From Stenotrophomonas maltophilia (GTDB lineage Bacteria > Pseudomonadota > Gammaproteobacteria > Xanthomonadales > Xanthomonadaceae), in the NCBI RefSeq assembly GCF_002799155.1, contig NZ_NERD01000002.1, positions 2,852,001-2,916,000 of the forward strand: 64,000 nt of DNA, written 5' to 3'. The notes beneath the pieces were generated by a model. That model was not told the origin of the DNA and made no database searches. It saw only the letters and a program-made list of their open reading frames with translations. This document shows positions 18,934 to 26,917 of this stretch, piece by piece (the stretch's first letter is position 1; every line of letters starts with the position of its first letter). The position numbers and the translations under genes were made by a program.

Positions 18934-20754
18934 ATGAATACCCGTATTCCCCCCGGTCCGGGCGTTGTGCCCATGCCGTCGCGCCGCCTGTTCGTGCAGG
19001 GCCTGGCCGCCGGCGGCGTGGTTGCCGGCATCGCCGCTGTCGGCGTGCCGCAGCGCGCGCTCGCCGCCGCCAAGGCCACCCCGCGCCTGGCCGGCGCCCC
19101 CGCCGTGCTCAGCGACACCCGCCTCGAACTGGCCATCGGCGAGTCGCTGGCCAACTTCACCGGCCGCACCCGCCCGGCGATCACCGTCAACGGCTCGCTG
19201 CCCGCGCCGATCCTGCGCTGGCGTGAAGGCCAGACCGTGGATCTGTTCGTGCGCAACACGCTGCAGCGGCACCCGACTTCGATCCACTGGCACGGCATCC
19301 TGCTGCCGGCCAACATGGACGGCGTGCCTGGCCTGAGCTTCAACGGCATCGGCCCCGGCGAGACCTACCACTACCACTTCGACCTCAAGCAGTCGGGCAC
19401 CTACTGGTACCACAGCCACTCGATGTTCCAGGAGCAGGCCGGCCTGTACGGCGCGCTGATCATCGACCCGGCCGAGCCGGCGCCGTACCACCACGACCGC
19501 GAGCACGTGATCATGCTGTCCGACTGGACCGACATGGATCCCGGCGCATTGTTCCGGCGCATGAAGAAGCTCGCCGAGCACGACAACTACTACAAGCGCA
19601 CCCTGCCCGACTTCCTGCGTGATGTGAAACGCGAGGGCTGGTCGGCCGCGCTGTCCGACCGCGGCATGTGGGGGCGGATGCGGATGACGCCGACCGACAT
19701 TTCCGACATCAACGCGCATACCTACACCTACCTGATGAACGGCACGGCCCCGGCCGGCAACTGGACCGGGCTGTTCCGCAGTGGCGAGAAGGTGCTGCTG
19801 CGCTTCATCAACGGCGCCTCGATGACCTACTTCGACGTGCGCATCCCCGGCCTGAAGATGACCGTGGTCGCCGCCGATGGCCAGTACATCCATCCAGTCA
19901 GCATCGACGAGTTCCGTATCGCCCCGGCCGAAACCTACGATGTGCTGGTAGAGCCCACTGGCCAGGATGCGTTCACCATCTTCTGCCAGGACATGGGCCG
20001 CACCGGCTTTGCTGCCGGCACGCTGGCGGTGCGCCACGGGCTGCAGGCGCCGATTCCGGCGCGTGACCCGCGCCCGCTGCTGACGATGTCCGACATGGGG
20101 CATGACATGGGCAGTGCCGGGCATGGCGGCCATGGTGGCCACGACATGGCCGCGATGAAGAGCATGGAAGGCGGCTGCGGCGCCAGCATGGGCCACGGTG
20201 CGCACGGCAGTGCCGATGCCACCAGCAAGGCACCGAAACATCCGGCCAGCGAGCGCAACAACCCGCTGGTGGACATGCAGAGTTCGGCCACCGAACCCAA
20301 GCTGGACGACCCCGGCATCGGCCTGCGCGACAACGGCCGCCAGGTGCTGACCTACGGCGCGATGCGCAGCCTGTTCGAAGATCCCGATGGTCGCGAGCCG
20401 AGCCGCGAGATCGAGCTGCACCTGACCGGCCACATGGAGAAATTCTCCTGGTCGTTCGACGGCATTCCGTTCGCCAGCGCCGAACCGCTGCGGCTGAACT
20501 ACGGTGAGCGCATGCGCATCGTGCTGGTCAACGACACCATGATGCAGCACCCGATCCACCTGCACGGCGTGTGGAGCGACCTGGAGAACGCGCAAGGCGA
20601 ATTCCAGGTCCGCAAGCACACCATCGACATGCCGCCCGGCACCCGCCGCAGCTACCGCGTGCGCGCCGACGCACTCGGCCGCTGGGCCTACCACTGCCAT
20701 CTGCTGTACCACATGGAAGCGGGCATGATGCGCGAAGTGAGGATCGAAGAATGA
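18934..20754 (+). CDS. copA: CopA, periplasmic multicopper oxidase of copper resistance
   Basis: 606-residue CopA. It has a Tat signal (SRRLFVQGLAAGGVVAG), so it is exported folded, and oxidises or binds Cu(I) in the periplasm. The four copper-ligand sets are visible: HWHGILLP, HSHSMFQEQ, HPIHLHGVW and HCHLLYHMEAGM near the C-terminus. A Met/His-rich insert spans about residues 380-430 (MGHDMGSAGHGGHGGHDM), typical of CopA copper-storage loops. ATG 18934 is preferred to an in-frame GTG at 18916 because GGAG at 18921-18924 precedes it and the Tat motif then lies near the start. It overlaps copB by ATGA, so the pair is translationally coupled. Confidence 0.96.
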   Translation: MNTRIPPGPGVVPMPSRRLFVQGLAAGGVVAGIAAVGVPQRALAAAKATPRLAGAPAVLSDTRLELAIGESLANFTGRTRPAITVNGSLPAPILRWREGQTVDLFVRNTLQRHPTSIHWHGILLPANMDGVPGLSFNGIGPGETYHYHFDLKQSGTYWYHSHSMFQEQAGLYGALIIDPAEPAPYHHDREHVIMLSDWTDMDPGALFRRMKKLAEHDNYYKRTLPDFLRDVKREGWSAALSDRGMWGRMRMTPTDISDINAHTYTYLMNGTAPAGNWTGLFRSGEKVLLRFINGASMTYFDVRIPGLKMTVVAADGQYIHPVSIDEFRIAPAETYDVLVEPTGQDAFTIFCQDMGRTGFAAGTLAVRHGLQAPIPARDPRPLLTMSDMGHDMGSAGHGGHGGHDMAAMKSMEGGCGASMGHGAHGSADATSKAPKHPASERNNPLVDMQSSATEPKLDDPGIGLRDNGRQVLTYGAMRSLFEDPDGREPSREIELHLTGHMEKFSWSFDGIPFASAEPLRLNYGERMRIVLVNDTMMQHPIHLHGVWSDLENAQGEFQVRKHTIDMPPGTRRSYRVRADALGRWAYHCHLLYHMEAGMMREVRIEE

Positions 20755-21731
20755 GCCGCCCACTGCTTACCTCCAGCCTGCTCGCGCTGGGCCTGGCCGC
20801 CGCACTGCCGGTGTTCGCGCAATCGCATGCGGGGCATGACAGGGGCACGATGGCCCCTCCGGCGAAGACCGCGATGCCCGCGACCGAACCGGTCGATCAT
20901 TCGAAGATGGATCACTCGACGATGCACCATGGCGCGATGCAACCGGCGGCGATGGACCATTCCACGATGGATCATTCAAATATGGACCACGCAGCGATGG
21001 GTCACGGCGCGCCCGCCCCCTCCGAACCGCGCGAGCCGATCCTGGTCCCGACCGACGCCGACCGCGCCGCCGCCTTCCCGCCGATCGCGCATGGTGCGAT
21101 GGAACATGCGCCGGAGATCAACAGCCTGCTGCTGATCGACCGCCTCGAACACTGGGACGGCAAGGACAGCAACGGCCAAGCCTGGGAAGCGACCGGCTGG
21201 ATCGGCGGCAACATCAACCGCCTGTGGCTGCGCACCGATGGCGAACGCAGCCGTGGCCGCACCGAATCATCGGCGGTTGAAGCGCTGTATGGCCGCAGCG
21301 TGTCGCCGTGGTGGGACGTGCTGGTCGGCGTGCGCCAGGACTTCCGGCCGGCCGACTCGCGCACCTGGGCTGCCATCGGCGTCCAAGGCCTGGCGCCGTA
21401 CAAGTTTGAAAGCTCGGCCACGCTGTACCTGGGCTCCGGCGGCCAGGTGCTGGCCAAGGCCGAAGTCGAGTACGACGTGCTGCTGAGCAACCGGCTCATC
21501 CTGCAGCCGCTGCTGGAAGCGACGGTGGCGGCCAAGGATGAGCCGGAGTACGGCATCGGCCGCGGCCTGAACAAGGTCGAAGCCGGACTGCGCCTGCGTT
21601 ATGAGTTCAGCCGCCGCTTCGCGCCGTACATCGGCATCGCCCACGAGCGCAGTTTCGGCGATACCGCCGACTATGCCGGTGACCACGCCCGCGACACGCG
21701 CTGGGTGGCCGGCGTGCGCATGTGGTTCTGA
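20751..21731 (+). CDS. copB: CopB, outer-membrane copper resistance protein
   Basis: 326-residue outer-membrane protein of the cop operon. A Sec signal (LLALGLAAALPVFAQS) is followed by a Met/His repeat region (about residues 25-90: MDHSTMDHSNMDHAAMGH and similar), a presumed copper-sequestering segment, and a C-terminal beta-barrel ending in an aromatic residue (GVRMWF). The domain after residue 100 (INSLLLIDRLEHWDG, WIGGNINRLWLRTDGE) is the standard CopB barrel. ATG at 20751 overlaps the copA stop. A GCCCCGGC-GCCGGGGC hairpin at 21759-21778 ends the operon and may act as a terminator or REP. Confidence 0.95.
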   Translation: MSRPLLTSSLLALGLAAALPVFAQSHAGHDRGTMAPPAKTAMPATEPVDHSKMDHSTMHHGAMQPAAMDHSTMDHSNMDHAAMGHGAPAPSEPREPILVPTDADRAAAFPPIAHGAMEHAPEINSLLLIDRLEHWDGKDSNGQAWEATGWIGGNINRLWLRTDGERSRGRTESSAVEALYGRSVSPWWDVLVGVRQDFRPADSRTWAAIGVQGLAPYKFESSATLYLGSGGQVLAKAEVEYDVLLSNRLILQPLLEATVAAKDEPEYGIGRGLNKVEAGLRLRYEFSRRFAPYIGIAHERSFGDTADYAGDHARDTRWVAGVRMWF

Positions 21732-21812
21732 GCAGCGGAGTGTGAGCAACCGCCAGCCCCGGCACCCGCCGGGGCCGGCTACACTGCGCCACGCTCCATT
21801 GCAGGCACCGCC

Positions 21813-22325
21813 ATGTCGTTGCAGATCCGCCGCGCCACCCTCGCCGACGTCGACGCCCTGTCGGCCACCGCCATCGCTACCTACAACGAAACCTGGGGTG
21901 ACTCGTATCCGCCGCAGGAACTGCACGATTTCCTGCAGGCGCACTACAGCAGCGGGCCACAGCGCATCGAACTGTCCGACCCGCGCAGCGCGGTCTGGCT
22001 GTTGATCGACGGTAACTCGGTGGTCGGCTATCTGGCCGCCGGTGCCAACACACTGCCGCATGCCGAGGCGCGCGAAGGCGACATCGAACTGAAGCGCTTC
22101 TACATCCTGGCCAACTACCAGAACGGCGGCCACGGCGCGCGCCTGATGCAGGCGTTCATGGCCTGGCTTGACCACCCGCGGCGCCGTACCCTGTGGGTAG
22201 GCGTATGGGAAGAAAACTTCGGCGCGCAGCGCTTCTACGCGCGCTACGGTTGCAGCAAGGTGGGTGAGTACGACTTCATCGTCGGCGACACCCACGACCG
22301 CGAATTCATCCTGCGCCGGCCCTGA
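21813..22325 (+). CDS. GNAT-family N-acetyltransferase
   Basis: 170-residue GNAT acyl-CoA-dependent acetyltransferase; substrate unknown. The fold is seen as RRATLADVDALSATAIATYNETWG at the start, the strand-loop ELKRFYILANYQNGGHGARLM that carries the acetyl-CoA pyrophosphate loop (QNGGHG in place of the usual Q/RxxGxG/A), and ENFGAQRFYARYG near the end. A second gene at 41615 encodes a clear paralogue sharing TLW-GVW-ENFGAQRFYARYG and EFILRR. It stands alone, 80 bp after copB, and ends in a perfect GTAG palindrome. Confidence 0.88.
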   Translation: MSLQIRRATLADVDALSATAIATYNETWGDSYPPQELHDFLQAHYSSGPQRIELSDPRSAVWLLIDGNSVVGYLAAGANTLPHAEAREGDIELKRFYILANYQNGGHGARLMQAFMAWLDHPRRRTLWVGVWEENFGAQRFYARYGCSKVGEYDFIVGDTHDREFILRRP

Positions 22326-22331
22326 CCGCCC

Positions 22332-22357
22332 GTAGCGTCGAGCAAGCTCGACGCTAC
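22332..22357. repeat. GTAG palindrome between converging genes
   Basis: GTAGCGTCGAGC and its exact complement GCTCGACGCTAC separated by AA, a 12-bp perfect stem. It is a SMAG-type element placed between two converging genes and may stop or stabilise both transcripts. Confidence 0.75.
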
Positions 22358-22369
22358 AAATCGATGCGC

Positions 22370-22690
22370 CTAGAAATCAAACAGCTCCGACAGGAAGCTG
22401 TCCTTCTTCTTTTTCTTGTACCCATGGCCGTACTGCTGGCCACGGTTGTCCTCGTAGCGCTGGCCAAGGTGGCGGGTATCGCGATGCATCACCGGCGGCG
22501 GCGCAGCGGCCGTCTGTGCCTGTACCGGTGCGGGCGGCGGCACCGCAGCACCGGCACCGGCGCGTTCGATGATCTTGTCCAGTTCGCCACGGTCCAGCCA
22601 CACGCCACGGCAGCCGGGGCAGTAATCGATCTCGATGCCATGGCGCTCGGCCATCTGCAGGGTCTGGGTCTTGCACACGGGGCACAGCAT
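22370..22690 (-). CDS. Small zinc-ribbon protein (TFIIB-type zf)
   Basis: 106 residues. The N-terminus is a zinc ribbon with two Cys pairs, CPVCKTQTL and CPGCRGVWLDRGEL, the signature of the zf-TFIIB family of small bacterial proteins whose function is mostly unknown. A Pro/Ala/Gln linker follows (about residues 48-65) and the C-terminus is basic then hydrophobic: KKKKKDSFLSELFDF. That tail, five Lys followed by an amphipathic Phe/Leu end, looks like a peptide for binding another protein or nucleic acid. The start ATG at 22690 begins MLCPVC, so the ribbon sits at the very N-terminus. Confidence 0.82.
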   Translation of the reverse strand: MLCPVCKTQTLQMAERHGIEIDYCPGCRGVWLDRGELDKIIERAGAGAAVPPPAPVQAQTAAAPPPVMHRDTRHLGQRYEDNRGQQYGHGYKKKKKDSFLSELFDF

Positions 22691-22840
22691 GGGCAGGGCT
22701 CCTGAAGGTCAGGCAACGACTTTAACTGCCCACGGATGACTGTCCGGCAACACATGACCGATGGCACAGGGACTTCCGGCGCGTGCCAGCGTTCCCGGCC
22801 GCCTTCCACACTGCACGCTGGTTCCGCAGGGAGTGCGTGC

Positions 22841-23608
22841 ATGACCGTCCTGTCCCGCCTGCCCAACGCCGCGCGCCTGCTGCTGGTGCTGCTCGGCGTC
22901 GGCCTGGGCCTGAATCTGCGCGATGTCGCTGCGGCCGCAGGCGCGCCGATTCCCGCCTTGCCTATGCCCTACGGCGGCAGCCTGCTCGACAACGCACTGG
23001 CCATACTGCTGGCGCTGCTGCTGGCCGCACTGCTGCGCCCCCGTGGGGTCGGCCTGATGACCAGCCTGGGACTGCGCGGGAACGGCTGGCGCGGCCCGAT
23101 GTGGGTGCTGCTGGCCAGCCTGCCCTGCTGGCTGGGCCTGGCGATGCTGGGCACGCCCAACACCGCACTGACCGCCCTGGATGCAACGATGCTCGCCGTG
23201 CTGTTCCCACTGGCCGAGGAAGTGCTGTTCCGCGGCCTCGGCTTCGTGCTGCTGGTGAAGATCGTGCGTGGCCCGTGGCCGCTGCTTGCGCTGCCGCAGG
23301 CACTGCTGTTCGGTTGGGTGCACTGGCTGGGGTTCGGCGGCTTCGACGGCGGCGGCACCGCGCTGTTCGTGGGTGCGGTGATTTCACTGGGCGGTTTCAT
23401 CTTCGCCTGGCTCGACCACCTGGACGGCGACTCGCTGTGGTGCGGCATGGTGCTGCACGTGTCGATGAACCTGGCGTGGAATGTATTCAGCCTCGATGAC
23501 GCCGTCGCGCTCGGTTGGCAGGCCACCAGCCTGCGCATCGGCACCGCGCTGCTGGCGGTGGCGGTACTGGGCTGGCACGTGCGCCGCCGGCGCCCGCAGC
23601 CGCTGTAA
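22841..23608 (+). CDS. CPBP-family intramembrane metalloprotease
   Basis: 255-residue polytopic membrane protein of the CPBP/Abi (Rce1-like) family. The catalytic Glu pair with Arg is EEVLFRGLGF, followed by His in WVHWLGFGG and the HxxxN motif in LHVSMNLAWN, the ligands and catalytic residues of this family. Six or so hydrophobic segments are visible, e.g. LLLVLLGVGLGL and ALAILLALLLAALL. In bacteria such proteins serve in bacteriocin self-protection, protein maturation or sigma-factor signalling; no partner gene is here to tell which. The start ATG 22841 has AGGGAG eight to thirteen bases upstream; an earlier in-frame codon at 22736 gives an implausible N-terminus. Confidence 0.88.
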   Translation: MTVLSRLPNAARLLLVLLGVGLGLNLRDVAAAAGAPIPALPMPYGGSLLDNALAILLALLLAALLRPRGVGLMTSLGLRGNGWRGPMWVLLASLPCWLGLAMLGTPNTALTALDATMLAVLFPLAEEVLFRGLGFVLLVKIVRGPWPLLALPQALLFGWVHWLGFGGFDGGGTALFVGAVISLGGFIFAWLDHLDGDSLWCGMVLHVSMNLAWNVFSLDDAVALGWQATSLRIGTALLAVAVLGWHVRRRRPQPL

Positions 23609-23700
23609 CGCCCACTTAGCCTGGCGTGCACGCCGGGATCACCCCCGGCTTGCGCATACTTGCGCGCCTTTTCATTGCTGCTTTCCGGAGCTGTAGCGTC

Positions 23701-24123
23701 ATGTTGCTGTCCAAGCGCCACGTTGAACCCCGCGTCCTGCTGATCGAGGACGCCGAGGAAACCCGCGAGCTGAGCCGTCTTGCGCTGGAAAGCCAGGCCT
23801 GCCACGTGGTGGGCGTGAGCTCGGCCGAAGCGGCACTGGGCCTGCTGACCGCCGGTGAGCGTTTCGACCTGCTGTTCACCGATGTCAATCTGGGCCGCGT
23901 GAGCGGCATCGAGGCCGCCAACCAGGTGCGCGGGCTGTACCCGCACCTGCCGATCCTGGTGACCTCGGGCATGGACCAGCACCAGGTGTTGCCGCAGCTG
24001 CGCGACGGCATCCATTTCCTGCCCAAGCCGTACAACATGAGCGAGCTGCTCGACGCCATCCGGCTGTGCTTCCGGCACGCCGATGTGGGCGTGTTGACCG
24101 GGCCGGATGCACAGGCGGCCTGA
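23701..24123 (+). CDS. Stand-alone response-regulator receiver protein
   Basis: 140-residue CheY-like receiver with no output domain. Phospho-acceptor Asp61 lies in LLFTDVNLGR, the acidic pocket is IEDAEE at 15-20, the Thr/Ser switch is in LVTSGMD and the conserved Lys in FLPKPY. The C-terminal 15 residues after the last helix are unstructured (GVLTGPDAQAA). No histidine kinase is next to it, so it is an orphan that must take phosphate from a kinase elsewhere. Start ATG 23701 has GGAG 13 bases upstream. It is followed by two inverted SMAG palindromes. Confidence 0.88.
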   Translation: MLLSKRHVEPRVLLIEDAEETRELSRLALESQACHVVGVSSAEAALGLLTAGERFDLLFTDVNLGRVSGIEAANQVRGLYPHLPILVTSGMDQHQVLPQLRDGIHFLPKPYNMSELLDAIRLCFRHADVGVLTGPDAQAA

Positions 24124-24129
24124 GGCGTT

Positions 24130-24189
24130 CATCCACGCATGGCGTGGATCTACCGGGTTCTTGCAGTAGATCCACGCCACGCGTGGATG
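24130..24189. repeat. Pair of inverted SMAG (GTAG) palindromes
   Basis: The unit at 24130-24153 (ATCCACGCATGGCGTGGAT ending CTAC) and the unit at 24166-24189 (GTAG then ATCCACGCCACGCGTGGAT) are the same element in opposite directions, separated by 12 bases. This dimer arrangement is typical of REP/SMAG sequences and lies between two converging genes. Confidence 0.8.
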
Positions 24190-24199
24190 GCGCTCACCC

Positions 24200-25114
24200 T
24201 CAACCGCTGCTGTACGGCCCGGTACCCGGGAACACCTTCAGCAGCGCGCGGGTGATCATGTCCGGGTAGACCGTGAAGTGATCTTCGTCATCGATCACCA
24301 TGTTCTCCACCTTCAACGATCGCCCGCTGTTGCGCAGCTGCTCGGCGAACTCGGCGTTGTGGCGCAACATGTCGTTGCGGGTGAAATAGCGCGGTTCGGG
24401 CCTGACCGTTTCAAAGCTGCCCACCGACAGCACCACCGTGGTCGGCTGCGTCGGCGCCTTGGCCTCTGCCTGCATGCGCGGCACCCGATGACCGTCAAAC
24501 CACAGCGAAGGACTGGACAGGATGTAGGTGCGGAACATGTCCGGGCGCGTGGTCAGCACATAGGCGCCGAACAGGCCGCCATAGGAATGACCCGCATAGG
24601 CACGCCGCGCCGGATCGGTGCGGTAGCGCGCGTCGATCATCGGCAGCACCTGCTCGGCGAGGAAATCGCGGTAGTGCGCCGCGCCGCCGTAGTTCACGTC
24701 ATCGCTGTAGTCACGCGGATCGGTACGCGCCGGGTCGCTGGGCGTGTAATCGCGCGAGCGGCTCTGCTTGGAGGTCAGGCCTTCCTGCGGCGGCAGGCCG
24801 ACCAGGATGAAGTCCTCGATGTTGACGCCCTGCTGCCCTACCAGGTTGCGTACGCTGCGCACCAGCGGAAAACTGTACAGCGCGTCGGTCACGTACAGCA
24901 CCGGGTAGTGCTTCTCCGGATGTGCGGCGTAGTCGGCCGGCAGTGCCACCCAGACCGGATAATCGCGGCCGATCGGATCGTGCACACGCAGCGCTTCGGT
25001 ATCCGGCAATACCACGCCCGCAGCGACCGTGGCCGCGCCGTCCTTCGCTTCACTCTGCGCTGCCGGTGGCACCACCGACATCGCACAGCCACTCACGGCC
25101 AGGCAGGCCGCCAC
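24200..25114 (-). CDS. Esterase-family alpha/beta hydrolase, 5' end interrupted by amber codon
   Basis: Putative esterase (Fes/IroE-like D-family fold), probably an exported lipoprotein. The nucleophile is in AGHSYGGLFG and a late DDEDHFTV supplies His; PVLYVTDALYSF and LPMIDARYRTDP are family landmarks. The only open start is GTG at 25114, which would give the odd N-terminus MAACLAVSGC. Directly upstream in frame lie ATG at 25138 with GGGAG before it, five codons, then TAG at 25118-25120. Read through, the protein would start MQRVRG, stop, SVAACLAVSGC, a normal lipoprotein signal. So the gene may carry a nonsense change (CAG to TAG would do it), or uses the weak GTG. A paralogous esterase precedes it. 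Confidence 0.75.
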   Translation of the reverse strand: MAACLAVSGCAMSVVPPAAQSEAKDGAATVAAGVVLPDTEALRVHDPIGRDYPVWVALPADYAAHPEKHYPVLYVTDALYSFPLVRSVRNLVGQQGVNIEDFILVGLPPQEGLTSKQSRSRDYTPSDPARTDPRDYSDDVNYGGAAHYRDFLAEQVLPMIDARYRTDPARRAYAGHSYGGLFGAYVLTTRPDMFRTYILSSPSLWFDGHRVPRMQAEAKAPTQPTTVVLSVGSFETVRPEPRYFTRNDMLRHNAEFAEQLRNSGRSLKVENMVIDDEDHFTVYPDMITRALLKVFPGTGPYSSG

Positions 25115-25224
25115 ACTCTATCCACGCACACGCTGCATCCACACGCTCCCGTTGCGGGCGGCGCACCGGATGGCGCCGCTGCCGCATCCTCACATGGCAT
25201 GCGGCTGCACGCCAATCCTTCGGG

Positions 25225-26088
25225 CTACGGCGAGGCCGGCGGCGGCGCTGGGAACAGCGTGCGCAGCGCCTGCAATGCGGCCGGGTGATAGATCGTGGCG
25301 TGGGTTTCCTCCGGCAGCGGCAGGTACTTCACCAGCGGCGACGGTGACGCCTGTTGCAGCACGGCCGCCAACTGCGCGGCAGAAGCAGCCAGCTGTGGCT
25401 GCCCGCTGCTGGCCAGGAACACGCGCGGTTGCGCACGCGTCACGGCCGGCAGCTGCCTGGCGGCAGCGGCCAGCATCGTGCCCCGGTTCCACCACAGGCT
25501 GGGGTCCAGCGCGATGTAGCTGTTGAACAGCGTCGGCTCCTGCAGCAGCGTCTCGACCACGAACAGGCCGGCCAGCGACTCGCCGATCAGCGCGCGCTCG
25601 TCGGTGCTCGGGTAGCGCTGGCGCACCTGCGGCATCAGTTCATCGCGCAGGAAGGTACGGTAGGCCGCCGAACCACCGATGCGCGGCGCGATCTTCTGGT
25701 CCTGCGGGTCGTTGCTGGGGCCGGTCATGTCGCGGCGGCGCTCGGTGTTTTCTATGCCGACCAGCAGGAACGGGCGCATGCTGCCATTGCCGCTCAGCAC
25801 CTGCACCAGCCCGGCCACATGCAGGAAGTCCTCGCCGATGCCGCCATCAGGCATGTAGAGCACCGGCAGCGGCGCCTTCGGATCCAGGCCCCACGGCTGC
25901 GGGCGGTAGACATTGATGCGGCGGTTCTCGCCCAGCGCCTTCGATTCGATGGTGAAGGTTTCGCCGATCACCAGCGGCGTGGCCGCAGCGACTCGTGCGG
26001 ACGGTGCCGGTTCGGCGGCCATCAACGGCATGGCGGATAGACCGGACAACAGCAGCGACAGCACGATCAGACGCATGGGGCGGTCCAT
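25225..26088 (-). CDS. Secreted esterase-family alpha/beta hydrolase
   Basis: 287 residues with a Sec signal (RLIVLSLLLSGLSAMPLMAAEPA). Same putative-esterase family as the next gene downstream: RRINVYRPQPWG, PVLYMPDGGIGEDF, nucleophile Ser in IGESLAGLFV, and His in LPEETHATIYHP. Such proteins hydrolyse siderophores, acyl groups or other esters; substrate unknown. The start was put at ATG 26088 (MDRPMRLIV); ATG 26076 is also possible, while the longer open frame to 26139 adds residues unlike a signal. The 110-bp spacer to the following esterase suggests a duplicated pair that may be co-transcribed. Confidence 0.85.
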   Translation of the reverse strand: MDRPMRLIVLSLLLSGLSAMPLMAAEPAPSARVAAATPLVIGETFTIESKALGENRRINVYRPQPWGLDPKAPLPVLYMPDGGIGEDFLHVAGLVQVLSGNGSMRPFLLVGIENTERRRDMTGPSNDPQDQKIAPRIGGSAAYRTFLRDELMPQVRQRYPSTDERALIGESLAGLFVVETLLQEPTLFNSYIALDPSLWWNRGTMLAAAARQLPAVTRAQPRVFLASSGQPQLAASAAQLAAVLQQASPSPLVKYLPLPEETHATIYHPAALQALRTLFPAPPPASP

Positions 26089-26249
26089 TCTGGGAAAGCG
26101 CTGAGCATAGACCGCCGGAGACATTGTCGTTCGCGGCACTTTGCCGATCTACCGGAACTGGAGCAGCATGGAGTCGGTGATGGTCATGCAACGCGCACCT
26201 TGGCTCACGGACTGGTCACCGCCACGCTCATATTCACAAGGAGGTTCCT

Positions 26250-26588
26250 ATGTTGAGTGTATTGATCGCCACCACCCTTGCTGCCGGCTCACCGCAGGCC
26301 AGCAGCATTCCCCCAGCATCCGCAGCGTATGCGGACTGCCTGCTCGCCCACCTCCAGCCGGGATTGTCCGACCGCGCGATCCCGCTGCTGCAGCAGGCTT
26401 GCGCCGCGAAGTATCCGGAGAGCTACGCCGCATTTTCAGAACTGGAACGCCGGATCAGCGCGCAGCGCCGGGCCGACTTCGAGGCGGCTCAAGCGGAGGC
26501 GGCGCGTTCCGCGAATGCGGCAGCGACGGCCGCACAGGAAGCTGCCGACGCGGCGGCCGCAAAAACCAAGGGTATGCGGACGAAGTAG
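26250..26588 (+). CDS. Small alanine-rich exported protein, unknown
   Basis: 112 residues preceded by a near-ideal Shine-Dalgarno, AAGGAGG at 26238-26244, five bases before ATG 26250. The N-terminus (MLSVLIATTLAAGSPQASS) is a short hydrophobic stretch, probably a signal. Two Cys (YADCLLAHL, QQACAAKYP) could form a disulfide in the mature part. From residue 65 on it is an Ala/Glu/Arg-rich helix predicted to form a coiled coil (FEAAQAEAARSANAAAT), ending in a basic tail. I do not recognise a family. The strong ribosome site argues that it is expressed. Confidence 0.65.
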   Translation: MLSVLIATTLAAGSPQASSIPPASAAYADCLLAHLQPGLSDRAIPLLQQACAAKYPESYAAFSELERRISAQRRADFEAAQAEAARSANAAATAAQEAADAAAAKTKGMRTK

Positions 26589-26605
26589 CGGCCCCGGACC
26601 AGGCA

Positions 26606-26635
26606 ACAAAAAAGGCACCGCATTGCGATGCCTTT
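26606..26635 (-). terminator. Rho-independent terminator of tRNA-Lys
   Basis: On the minus strand AAAGGCATCGC-AAT-GCGGTGCC is followed by TTTTTTGTTG. It stands 28 bases after the 3' end of the tRNA and would end its transcript. Confidence 0.75.
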
Positions 26636-26662
26636 CTGAATGACCTGGGTCATTGGATGCAA

Positions 26663-26738
26663 TGGTGGGCCGTGAAGGATTCGAACCTTCGACCAAAAGA
26701 TTAAAAGTCTTCTGCTCTACCGACTGAGCTAACGGCCC
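26663..26738 (-). tRNA. tRNA-Lys (anticodon TTT)
   Basis: 76-nt cloverleaf on the minus strand with encoded CCA. Acceptor GGGCCGT pairs with ACGGCCC, discriminator A. The D-arm is GCTCAGTCGGTAGAGC, the anticodon loop CTTTTAA has anticodon TTT for lysine, and the T-arm contains GGTTCGAATCC. A terminator follows. Confidence 0.97.
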
Positions 26739-26820
26739 ATTAGACTGCCCCAGCCTTTCGGCGGGGTGGGCATTCTACCCTATTTTGGCGGGTCGCGTGG
26801 AACCCCGACGTGGCGAGGAT

Positions 26821-26842
26821 GCCGGCCGGCGGCCGGCACTAC
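26821..26842. repeat. SMAG-type palindrome
   Basis: GCCGGCCGGCGGCCGGC followed by ACTAC; on the minus strand it begins GTAGTGCCGGCC, the GTAG end of the short palindrome family. It lies between tRNA-Lys and the secreted HEXXH protein. Nothing else was seen in 26739-26917. Confidence 0.6.
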
Positions 26843-26917
26843 CCCGATCTCGGCAGCGGGCTTAAACCTTTCTGTCCACCGGCGCATCCCATCCGTAGTC
26901 CTTCCCTGGAGCCATGG

